Shown here: one piece after another, positions 1 through 5,802 of the stretch | How positions within the stretch are numbered: the stretch's first letter is position 1 | How the letters are laid out: the number at the start of each line of letters is the position of its first letter | Assembly (NCBI GenBank): GCA_024636425.1 | Contig: JAGXHB010000040.1 | Coordinates: forward strand, 1-8,511 | Direction of reading: 5' to 3' | Source of the DNA: Roseobacter sp. | GTDB taxonomy: Bacteria; Pseudomonadota; Alphaproteobacteria; Rhodobacterales; Rhodobacteraceae | Length of the DNA: 8,511 nucleotides | The notes under the pieces: model-generated | Databases searched by the model: none | Told to the model about the DNA's origin: nothing | What the model saw: the letters and a program-made list of their open reading frames with translations, nothing else | Translations under genes and position numbers: made by a program

Positions 1-377
1 ACGAAGACCGAAATGAGTGGCGGGGTATTCGGCTCGCGGTCCTGCCTTTCTCTTTCGGTCGGGCGTTCGAGCGAGACGAAAACATTCGGCGGGTTGGTAA
101 AACCGCTTGTCAGTCGAGCGGTCAGACTGCGTTGCACCCCTTCCACAGATTGGCCCGACACCTGGATCGATCCGGCAAGAGGCACCGTGATCCGCCCGTC
201 CGGCGCGACCAGAACCGAGCGGTTCAGCGTCGGATCCTCAAGCACTTCGACCAAAAGCACGTCGCCGGGCCTGACCTGATATGTCTGCGCCATACCACTC
301 TGCGGAAGCATCAACGCTGCAATCAAAGCGATGGCAAAGGCGCAGCTCAGTATGGCTTTGACGGGAAGTCGGGACAT
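1..377 (-). CDS. Wza/KpsD-like polysaccharide export protein, N-terminal part (runs off left edge)
   Basis: The first 125 codons of a minus-strand gene whose remainder lies beyond the left edge. The product is probably the outer-membrane/periplasmic channel component that exports an exopolysaccharide or capsule. Residues 1-30 look like a signal peptide (Arg/Lys near the start, hydrophobic core, cleavage probably after GMA at 30). No lipobox Cys is visible, so unlike classical Wza it is probably not a lipoprotein. Residues 31-104 match the polysaccharide export domain: VRPGDVLLVEV at 35-45, then APDGRITVPLAG at 58-69 and a VSGQS segment. This is the usual order before SLBB repeats, which would lie outside the window. 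The ATG at 377-375 is preceded by AAGGG five bases upstream. The gene is divergent from the fucosyltransferase gene and shares a 120-bp intergenic region with it. Family assignment is secure; the polymer exported cannot be told from this part. Confidence 0.88.
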   Translation of the reverse strand, partial: MSRLPVKAILSCAFAIALIAALMLPQSGMAQTYQVRPGDVLLVEVLEDPTLNRSVLVAPDGRITVPLAGSIQVSGQSVEGVQRSLTARLTSGFTNPPNVFVSLERPTERERQDREPNTPPLISVF

Positions 378-429
378 TTCAGCCCTTTCTGAAATCAATT
401 TGATCTTCCGCAGTTTGGGCCTTGAACAG

Positions 430-444
430 TTAATGAATTGTAAA
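430..444. promoter_or_regulatory. CtrA-like box, one mismatch (TTAA-N7-TAAA)
   Basis: TTAA at 430-433 and TAAA at 441-444 are separated by exactly seven bases, and a C follows at 445. This fits the alphaproteobacterial CtrA consensus TTAA-N7-TTAAC with one mismatch. The site lies in the middle of the divergent gap between the Wza-like gene and the fucosyltransferase gene, so it could act on either. It is a weaker match than the box at 3224-3238 and may be chance in an AT-rich spacer. Confidence 0.35.
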
Positions 445-459
445 CTTGTGACCGGGATC

Positions 460-476
460 TTGCCGTAGTGCGGCAA
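460..476. repeat. Short perfect inverted repeat upstream of the fucosyltransferase gene
   Basis: TTGCCG at 460-465 and CGGCAA at 471-476 form a perfect 6-bp inverted repeat around a 5-base spacer (TAGTG). It ends 21 bases before the ATG at 498. It could be an operator half-site pair or a small hairpin in the leader of the fucosyltransferase mRNA. A GTG that could be read as an upstream in-frame start (468) sits inside it, which is one reason for preferring the later ATG. Confidence 0.35.
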
Positions 477-486
477 TTGAAGGGAC

Positions 487-490
487 AGGA
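487..490 (+). promoter_or_regulatory. Ribosome binding site deciding the start of the fucosyltransferase gene
   Basis: AGGA lies seven bases before the ATG at 498-500, a normal Shine-Dalgarno spacing. The upstream in-frame GTG at 468 has no comparable site. The conserved glycosyltransferase sequence begins right after the ATG, so the ATG is the likely start. Confidence 0.6.
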
Positions 491-497
491 CGGCAGG

Positions 498-1463
498 ATG
501 ACCAAGGGCACTCTTCTGATCAAAGGCAAAGGAGGGCTGGGCAATCGTATTCTGTCTGCTGTCTGTGGCCTGGTCTTCGCTGATCTGACAGGTCGTGCGC
601 CGGTCATCGACTGGCGCGACGGCAGCTATGCGCCCGAAGGTCAGAATGCCTATCCGCTGCTGTTTCAATCCCCGATTACCTTGGACTGCGGGGAGTCTGA
701 CAGCCGTGTCGCGCCGGTGTCCCCCAAGATCTGGAGCGGTCATTTGAACCGGACACCGCAGCAGATGATCGACAAATTCATGCCAAACGGTCATTCCGGC
801 CCGGTCGCCTATCGCAGTCTATGTACCAACCTCCGGCAGCTTGAAACCGCAGAAGATATTGCGGTCTTTTGGTCCTACTTGCCAAAGTTTGGCCGTCTGC
901 GGCCCCATCTGCGACGGGACCGGCGCTTTTCTGGCAAAACGGATGCCCAGATCATCCGCGCCTATCTTGCGCATTATTTCATCCCAAACGACCGGGTTGC
1001 AGCCGCGGTAGACGCGCTTGCGATTGAAATGGAGAGCCCCAGCATTGGGGTTCACATCAGATACACCGATCGCAAGGTGCCTCTGGACCGGATCAAGGCA
1101 TGCTTGCAGGCGCATCTGCGCAGGGCACCGGACACGAGAATATTCCTCGCCACCGACAGCGCCGCGGTTCAGGCTGGGATGGAGCAGGAGTTTGGCCAGA
1201 TCTACAGTCATCACAAACATCTGGCCGAGGATGGCGCGCGCTTGCATCATCCGAACTCCACCGTTGCAAAACAGCATGAAGCCGAGAATGCCCTGATTGA
1301 TATGTGGCAACTCTCCCGATGTGACCGCCTTATCTACTCGCGGCATTCGACGTTTTCTGTCACATCGGCCTATCTGGGCGCGATGGCGTCATCGCAGCTT
1401 TGCGATGTGGATAGATTTTCACCAACGGTCGTCGCAAAACGTCTGATCCAGTACTATGCCTGA
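498..1463 (+). CDS. NodZ/FUT8-like alpha-fucosyltransferase family protein
   Basis: A predicted 321-residue cytoplasmic glycosyltransferase with no signal peptide or membrane segment. It resembles the NodZ/alpha-1,6-fucosyltransferase superfamily (GT-B fold, GDP-fucose donors). Visible motifs are a glycine-rich KGGLGNR at about 11-17; TGRAPVIDWRDGSY at 31-44, close to the TGR-x-x-x-x-DWRGSCY stretch of rhizobial NodZ; HIRYTDRK at 186-193, corresponding to motif I of FUT8 (HVRRTDK) with the first Arg kept (R188) and the second replaced by Tyr; FLATDS at 216-221; and STFSVTSAYLG near 284-294, like the C-terminal TFS motif. The length is close to NodZ. The start is the ATG after AGGA; an in-frame GTG at 468 would add ten residues. 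The gene is convergent with the GT2 gene and overlaps it by 10 bp at the 3' end. It probably decorates the repeat unit built by its neighbours. Superfamily membership is well supported; a fucose donor and the linkage are inference, and other GDP-sugars are possible. Confidence 0.78.
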   Translation: MTKGTLLIKGKGGLGNRILSAVCGLVFADLTGRAPVIDWRDGSYAPEGQNAYPLLFQSPITLDCGESDSRVAPVSPKIWSGHLNRTPQQMIDKFMPNGHSGPVAYRSLCTNLRQLETAEDIAVFWSYLPKFGRLRPHLRRDRRFSGKTDAQIIRAYLAHYFIPNDRVAAAVDALAIEMESPSIGVHIRYTDRKVPLDRIKACLQAHLRRAPDTRIFLATDSAAVQAGMEQEFGQIYSHHKHLAEDGARLHHPNSTVAKQHEAENALIDMWQLSRCDRLIYSRHSTFSVTSAYLGAMASSQLCDVDRFSPTVVAKRLIQYYA

Positions 1464-2416
1464 TCATAGCCCGAAAGCCATTCCCGACGGCGCTTCCACA
1501 AGATGCGCCAGCGGTCGGTGCTGCTTGTCAGGCGCGGTGCGGGCAAGCCACGCGCCGGACGTGTGACAAGATAGCGTATCGCGGCCCAAAGCCACATCAG
1601 CCAAAGGCCTGTACCGACTTTCCAGCGTGGCCAGTGGTCTTTGATCAACGCGACGCGGGCTTTCATCACAAGAACGGCTTTCTCTTCGTTCTTCGGGGTC
1701 GATGCACCCACATGATGAAGGATTTGCGCCGTCGGTGTGATCATCGGGCGATACCCCAGTTTCCGCGCGCGCAGGCAAAGATCCGCATCTTCGCCATACA
1801 TGAAATACTTCTCCCTAAAGCCGCCAAGGGCGTCCCAAACGCGTTTTTCCACCAGCATGAAGCAGCCCACGACAATATCGACCGGGCGCTGATTGTCTCG
1901 CGCCCAACCGCCATATCCTTCGGGATTAAAGAACTGTCTGTGTGCGAAAATGGCGCTAAGCCCAGTCGCGCGCATCAAAAGACTGCGCAGCGTAGGCGCG
2001 GCCCAGCACGAGGCAATATTCAGACGGCCATCGGCAAATACCGTTCGGCCGCCCCAGATGCCTGCGCCCGGCTGTTGCAGGGCAAACGCCATCAACGCAT
2101 CGACCGCCCCATCCTGTATCTCGGTATCGGGGTTCAGCAACAAGATATAAGGCGTTTTGCAGGCTTTGGCGGCCTGATTATTCGCCGCCGCAAAACCGAT
2201 ATTTTGCGGCGACGCGATGACCTTGACGCAGGGGAAGGCGTCACGGACCAGATTGGCCGACCCGTCGGAAGACGCATTATCAAAGACCACACAGTCGATG
2301 CTGGTCAGAACCGTCTGTGCCAACAGCGTTTCTATCGCACGAAGTGTCAGCGCGGCGGTGTTGTAGCTCACAATGATAACCGTCAGCTCTGCCAAAACGT
2401 CACCGGCCCGTTGCAC
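1454..2416 (-). CDS. GT2 family glycosyltransferase, rhamnosyltransferase-like
   Basis: A 320-residue GT-A fold inverting glycosyltransferase that should add one sugar to a lipid-linked polysaccharide intermediate at the inner face of the cytoplasmic membrane. Motifs in order: VIIVSYNT at 13-20 (nucleotide-binding strand), VVFDNASSDGS at 43-53, GFAAANN at 74-80, LLNPDTE at 93-99 (DXD-like metal site), GCFMLVE at 184-190, and FMYGEDADLCLRA at 205-217 (ED acceptor/catalytic region). This is the pattern of WbbL-type rhamnosyltransferases. A hydrophobic stretch at 270-284 may be a membrane-associating helix. The start is GTG at 2416, overlapping the sugar transferase gene by 17 bp, which suggests coupled translation. 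A TTG at 2395, four bases after that gene's stop, is an alternative. Neither has a strong Shine-Dalgarno. The family is certain; rhamnose as donor is only suggested by resemblance. Confidence 0.88.
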   Translation of the reverse strand: MQRAGDVLAELTVIIVSYNTAALTLRAIETLLAQTVLTSIDCVVFDNASSDGSANLVRDAFPCVKVIASPQNIGFAAANNQAAKACKTPYILLLNPDTEIQDGAVDALMAFALQQPGAGIWGGRTVFADGRLNIASCWAAPTLRSLLMRATGLSAIFAHRQFFNPEGYGGWARDNQRPVDIVVGCFMLVEKRVWDALGGFREKYFMYGEDADLCLRARKLGYRPMITPTAQILHHVGASTPKNEEKAVLVMKARVALIKDHWPRWKVGTGLWLMWLWAAIRYLVTRPARGLPAPRLTSSTDRWRILWKRRREWLSGYDQA

Positions 2417-3104
2417 GTAAAACCGCCCCGAAGGTATCTTTCAAGATATTCAAATCATTTAGCAAACAGAGGTTCTGATTATACGATGTGTCAAAAGTGG
2501 CGCGATCGGAAAACCGGGATTCATTGCGTGACGACACCTGCCAGTTTCCGCTGATGCCGGGGCGCAAACTATAGTAATCGCGTCCGTGATACAGTGGCTG
2601 CTGAGTGATCAGCATCGGCCTTGGTCCCACAAGGCTCATGTCACCGCGCAGAACGTTCCAGAGCTGCGGAAGCTCATCAAGCGAGGTTCGGCGCAAGAAT
2701 GATCCGAAGGGCGTGACACGCGGATCGCACCGTAGCTTTTGCGCGTCACGCCACTCCAGACGCGCGGTTCTGTCTTTGGCAAGATACGTTTCCAGCATTT
2801 TGTCGCTGTCACGCATCATCGACCTGAGCTTCCACATCCTGAAGATCTGTCCATGTCGCCCGATGCGGTTTTGAATGAAAAACGGGGGGTGCCCCGTAAG
2901 CAGGATGACCCCCGCCAGAAACAGGATAACCGGCACTGCAAAGGGAAGAAGAACAAGGCACAGAAAAACATCCAGGTATCGTTTGCCGGATGCGCGGTAA
3001 TATCCCCGACGTTCATGACTGGGGCGGGCGACAATCGGTATCGATGGATCGGCCCGTGCCACGGGCGCGCAGACTGTAGACGGGTCAACATAGTGCATGC
3101 TCAT
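2400..3104 (-). CDS. ExoY-like undecaprenyl-phosphate sugar-1-phosphate transferase (priming glycosyltransferase)
   Basis: A 234-residue bacterial sugar transferase. Enzymes of this family move a hexose-1-phosphate from a nucleotide sugar to undecaprenyl phosphate, the first step in making a polysaccharide repeat unit. KRYLDV at 41-46 leads into one hydrophobic membrane segment (about 46-70), followed by QNRIG at 78-82, FRMWKLRSM at 88-96, DPRVTPFGSFLRRTSLDELPQ at 127-147 with the Asp-Glu pair D143/E144 expected at the active site, LVGPRP at 158-163, and RPGISGNWQV at 181-190. This is the short, single-membrane-segment form like ExoY, without the large N-terminal part of WcaJ/WbaP. The first 40 residues are poorly conserved. 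The ATG at 3104 has AAGGAAG seven bases upstream (3112-3118). It is first in a two-gene unit with the GT2 gene and is divergent from the co-polymerase gene. Glucose versus galactose cannot be decided. Confidence 0.93.
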   Translation of the reverse strand: MSMHYVDPSTVCAPVARADPSIPIVARPSHERRGYYRASGKRYLDVFLCLVLLPFAVPVILFLAGVILLTGHPPFFIQNRIGRHGQIFRMWKLRSMMRDSDKMLETYLAKDRTARLEWRDAQKLRCDPRVTPFGSFLRRTSLDELPQLWNVLRGDMSLVGPRPMLITQQPLYHGRDYYSLRPGISGNWQVSSRNESRFSDRATFDTSYNQNLCLLNDLNILKDTFGAVLRATGR

Positions 3105-3169
3105 CGGTCATCTTCCTTTGCTGCGAAAGTGTGTCAGTTACCCAGACCACAATCGCTAAAGAGGATTGG

Positions 3170-3184
3170 TTACCGTCGGGTTAA
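3170..3184. promoter_or_regulatory. CtrA-like box, one mismatch (TTAC-N7-TTAA)
   Basis: TTAC at 3170-3173 and TTAA at 3181-3184 are seven bases apart, one base away from the CtrA consensus TTAA-N7-TTAA. It lies 54 bp (centre to centre) from the perfect box at 3224-3238, about five helical turns, so the two could be bound on the same DNA face. It is 66 bp upstream of the start codon of the sugar transferase gene on the minus strand. It is suggestive because it is paired with the stronger site; alone it would be weak evidence. Confidence 0.42.
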
Positions 3185-3223
3185 TGGCCTTGATGGGGTC
3201 GCGCCGTGCTCAACCTGCGCGCA

Positions 3224-3238
3224 TTAACGACCTATTAA
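3224..3238. promoter_or_regulatory. Perfect CtrA-type box TTAA-N7-TTAA
   Basis: TTAA at 3224-3227 and TTAA at 3235-3238 are separated by exactly seven bases, the full consensus for the response regulator CtrA in Alphaproteobacteria. It sits in the divergent intergenic region between the sugar transferase gene (minus) and the co-polymerase gene (plus), about 120 bp from one start and 137 bp from the other. That position is suitable for regulating one or both promoters. No convincing sigma-70 -35/-10 pair is seen nearby. Binding by CtrA is inferred from the motif and the likely Rhodobacteraceae host. Confidence 0.6.
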
Positions 3239-3262
3239 GACAAGACCCTGCACAAAGTATGG

Positions 3263-3289
3263 GCCAGAACCCCTTCGGGATGGTCTGGC
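3263..3289 (+). other. Leader hairpin with UUCG tetraloop
   Basis: GCCAGA at 3263-3268 pairs with TCTGGC at 3284-3289. Inside, CC at 3272-3273 and GG at 3278-3279 close a UUCG loop (3274-3277 in the RNA), one of the most stable RNA tetraloops. Internal bases 3269-3271 and 3280-3283 leave bulges or allow alternative pairing. It lies about 87 bp upstream of the co-polymerase start codon. No run of T follows directly, so it is not a typical intrinsic terminator. It could be an mRNA leader structure if transcription starts upstream of it. Confidence 0.35.
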
Positions 3290-3375
3290 GCATTTCTATC
3301 GAGCAAGAGGTCTCCCATGTGCTTTCAGCCAAATTGCATCAAACATAACGCGCGCCCCGAAAAGTGTTGGTGAAG

Positions 3376-4872
3376 ATGGACTGGCGCTTTTATTTCAAAC
3401 GGTTGCTACGCCAGATGCATTGGCTGATCCTGATCGCCACGCTTGGCGGCGCGGCGGGATATGGACTGATGCGGATCATGCCGCAGGATTATGTCGGACA
3501 GGCACGGCTCTTGGTGGAAGCGCAGGAGATTCCGGGCGACCTGGCGGTCTCCACCGTGCGATCACAAGGTGCAGAACAGGTTGAGCTTGTCCGCCAGCGC
3601 ATTCTCAGACGGCAGACGGTTCTGGATCTGGCGGAGCGGCTGGGCCTTTTTCCCCACGAAGCCACCGGGTCGCGCGCCGAAAGAACTGTTCAGGAAATGC
3701 GTGAGCGTATCAGCCTGACGACGGTGGGCGGACGGGAGGCGCCGACGTTGGTGACCGTTGCGTTCAGGTGGCCAGATGCCCGAACAGCCGCGACTGTCAG
3801 CAATGAAATTCTGGACATAATTCTGCGCGAAGACGTCGCGCTGCGGACCCGAAGCGCTACCAAAACGCTCGAGTTTTTCAAGCAGGAGGTGGCGCGCCTT
3901 GATGCGGAACTCGCGTTCCATGACAAACAGATCCTCGCGTTCACTCAAAAACAAAGTGACGCGCTTCCCGACAGCCTGGATTTCCGCCGAAAGCACCAGA
4001 ACGCCGCTGAAGAGCATCTGATGAAGATCGAAGAAGATCGTGCTGCGGTGATGGAAAAGCGCATGCTGCTGTCAGAGAAACAAAGGCTTTTTGCGCAAGG
4101 GGAGGGGGCAACGCAGAACGTAACTATCCCCATTGATCAAGAAAAAATGCAGCAACTTCAGGCGGAATTATCAGCCCAGCAGACGCTCCTGTCCGCGCGC
4201 AATCCAAAAGTTCAGATTTTGAAATCCCGTTTGGCTGCCCTGCAATCAAGTGGCGCGCTACAACAGGCGGGTGGCGCTGGTCTGCGGCGATCAGCCGAAG
4301 ACGACCTGTCGCTGGCCGCGTTGGACCGTCAGATCGCTGTGTTGGACAAACGAAAGGGGCACATCGTCGTGAAACTGGATGATCTGGCCCGCTCGATTGA
4401 CGCGACGACCGAAAACGCAATTCTCCTTGGAAATCTTGAACGCGCCAAGGCAAACACCCGAATTCAGTATGACCAAGCCATTGCAAACAAGGCGCGTGCT
4501 GAAACAGGCGAGATGATCGAGACACTTCAAAAAGGCCAGCGATTGACTGTTTTCGAAAGGGCTGTTGTACCCTCGAAGCCAGAAGGGTTTTCTTTAAGGA
4601 CAGCCATTATTTCAGGTGCATTGGCTGGCCTTGCACTCGGTTTGGCTGTCCTGCTGATCACGCTAAGGCTGACCAAAACGGTGCGGCGCCCTCAAGATCT
4701 GATAGACGGGCTGGGCATCACGCCTTTTGCAACGCTGCCTTTTGAGAAGACCCTCGCGAGCTACACCGATGGCAGATCTGTCGCAGCACTTGCCGGTCAA
4801 TCGGCTGCTGTGACCGCGGCCTTTCTATCTGCTTCCTTTGCCCATCCAATCTTCAAAATATTTGGTGCATAA
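3376..4872 (+). CDS. Wzz/ExoP-type polysaccharide co-polymerase (chain-length determinant)
   Basis: A 498-residue inner-membrane protein of the PCP-2 type, which controls exopolysaccharide chain length and export together with a tyrosine kinase-like ATPase. It has two membrane segments (about 15-33 and 408-429) enclosing a long periplasmic part. The Wzz domain begins right after the first segment (QDYVGQARLLVEA, from about 37). The middle (about 160-385) is rich in Glu, Gln, Lys, Arg and Leu, as expected for coiled coils. A PSKPEGFS segment just before the second membrane helix fits the Pro-rich motif of the family. The cytoplasmic tail (about 430-498) has no Walker motifs, so the kinase is a separate protein made by the next gene. 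ATG 3376 is chosen because sequence of family type (MDWRFYFKRLL) begins there; GTG 3364, TTG 3367 and GTG 3370 are in-frame alternatives, and none has a strong Shine-Dalgarno. It is the first gene of a two-gene unit. Confidence 0.9.
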   Translation: MDWRFYFKRLLRQMHWLILIATLGGAAGYGLMRIMPQDYVGQARLLVEAQEIPGDLAVSTVRSQGAEQVELVRQRILRRQTVLDLAERLGLFPHEATGSRAERTVQEMRERISLTTVGGREAPTLVTVAFRWPDARTAATVSNEILDIILREDVALRTRSATKTLEFFKQEVARLDAELAFHDKQILAFTQKQSDALPDSLDFRRKHQNAAEEHLMKIEEDRAAVMEKRMLLSEKQRLFAQGEGATQNVTIPIDQEKMQQLQAELSAQQTLLSARNPKVQILKSRLAALQSSGALQQAGGAGLRRSAEDDLSLAALDRQIAVLDKRKGHIVVKLDDLARSIDATTENAILLGNLERAKANTRIQYDQAIANKARAETGEMIETLQKGQRLTVFERAVVPSKPEGFSLRTAIISGALAGLALGLAVLLITLRLTKTVRRPQDLIDGLGITPFATLPFEKTLASYTDGRSVAALAGQSAAVTAAFLSASFAHPIFKIFGA

Positions 4873-4873
4873 A

Positions 4874-5677
4874 ATGCAAAACACACTCAATTCCCATCCG
4901 CAAGAACATCTCACCGGGCCAGCGCGGCGACCTGTCTTTCGAGAGAACCCCAGCCTTAGGCATTTGGCACGGATGGCGGACGCTTGGGAGAGCATCCCCG
5001 TTCACCAGCCCACATCTCTGAACCAGTCAGCCAGTTCGGACCCTCGTGTTTCAATAGAAATGCGCCACCATGTCGAACTGCTGCGGACGCGTATCCAGTT
5101 GCATATGAACAAGAACGACTGGCGCAGTCTGGCTATTGCCTCGCCGGCAGCGGGGTGCGGAAAAAGCAGCATCGCCTTGGAGATCGCTCACTCTCTTAGT
5201 CAGCAGGCTGATGTGAGGGTTGTTCTGTTGGATTTTGATTTCAGACGCCCTTCGCTTGCTCACATGATCGGCGTTACGCAGACAGTGGCGCTTGATGAAT
5301 TCATCCGTGGTGGGGATGAGTTTCCGGCATCAGCGCGTCGCTTGCGGGAAAATCTCGCCTTCGCAGGAAATAGTGCCCCTGCCAGTTGCGATGAAGACTT
5401 TTTGCAAAGCCGTCATGTGCCCTTGTCACTCGCGTCTATTCAGGAACAGTTTCAGCCTGATATTGTGGTCATTGACACGCCCCCTTTGTTGGAAAGCCCG
5501 GATTTCCTGAAATTCGCGGTGCATGTCGATTGTGCCTTGCTGATTGCAGAGGCTGAAAAGACGACCGTTCAAGAGATTGATCTGTGCGAGCGGGAGATTG
5601 CGGCGCAAACAAACATGTTGGGCGTGGTTCTGAATAAATGTCGGCATATGGACAAACACGGAGGGTATTATACTTGA
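4874..5677 (+). CDS. CpsD/ExoP-type tyrosine kinase-like ATPase of polysaccharide synthesis
   Basis: A 267-residue cytoplasmic P-loop ATPase of the BY-kinase family, partner of the co-polymerase encoded just upstream. An EMRHHVELLRTRI segment at 62-74 corresponds to the family's E-x-x-R-x-LRT region. Walker A is SPAAGCGKSS at 90-99 (K97), Walker A' is VVLLDFDFRRP at 116-126 (D120, D122), and Walker B is IVVIDTPP at 197-204 (D201). All expected catalytic motifs are present. The tail ends HGGYYT, so the usual C-terminal tyrosine cluster is reduced to two residues (265-266). The first 60 residues are variable and look disordered. The start is an ATG one base after the co-polymerase stop (TAA-A-ATG), implying coupled translation; an in-frame TTG at 4838 would overlap that gene. 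The cycle of kinase activity and tail phosphorylation is known for the family; whether this short tail suffices is unknown. Confidence 0.9.
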   Translation: MQNTLNSHPQEHLTGPARRPVFRENPSLRHLARMADAWESIPVHQPTSLNQSASSDPRVSIEMRHHVELLRTRIQLHMNKNDWRSLAIASPAAGCGKSSIALEIAHSLSQQADVRVVLLDFDFRRPSLAHMIGVTQTVALDEFIRGGDEFPASARRLRENLAFAGNSAPASCDEDFLQSRHVPLSLASIQEQFQPDIVVIDTPPLLESPDFLKFAVHVDCALLIAEAEKTTVQEIDLCEREIAAQTNMLGVVLNKCRHMDKHGGYYT

Positions 5678-5714
5678 GTGCAACGAGTTCTTCGATTTAG
5701 GCCAGTGGGCGTAT

Positions 5715-5745
5715 AGCGCGACAATCTGGGCGGATTGTCAGCGCT
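5715..5745. terminator. Strong hairpin between convergent genes, candidate bidirectional terminator
   Basis: Bases 5715-5726 and 5733-5745 form a 12-bp stem with a single bulged A (5740) and a 6-base loop (TGGGCG). The loop-proximal seven pairs (GACAATC/GATTGTC) and the outer five (AGCGC/GCGCT) are all perfect. It lies in the 125-bp gap between the ends of the kinase gene and flgI, where both transcripts should stop. Neither strand has a T run after the stem, so a classical intrinsic terminator is not proven. Outer arms at 5707-5719 and 5760-5771 can pair imperfectly as an alternative larger fold. Confidence 0.45.
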
Positions 5746-5802
5746 TCAGGCCAGCAACTGCGCTATTGCCCCTGAGGAAGTCGATGGGGTGCGGCCTAAC
5801 CC

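Noticed and set aside
422..446. A sigma-70 promoter starting at TTGAAC before the fucosyltransferase gene
   Set aside because: The only -10-like sequence (TAAACT) is 13 bases away, too close for a normal 16-18 base spacer.
819..1346. A minus-strand reading frame (175 codons) inside the fucosyltransferase gene
   Set aside because: The plus-strand frame carries the NodZ/FUT8 motifs; the antisense frame has none.
1634..2554. A long plus-strand reading frame (306 codons) opposite the GT2 gene
   Set aside because: It is antisense to a gene with clear GT2 motifs and runs across a gene boundary. Its product is rich in Arg and His with no domain, as expected of a shadow frame.
3166..3348. A 60-codon plus-strand reading frame in the intergenic region before the co-polymerase gene
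   Set aside because: It starts with GTG, has no recognisable domain, overlaps the CtrA-type boxes and the hairpin, and its composition looks non-coding.
4838..4873. TTG start giving the kinase 12 extra N-terminal residues
   Set aside because: It would overlap the co-polymerase end; the ATG at 4874 directly after the stop is the more usual start and loses no conserved residues.
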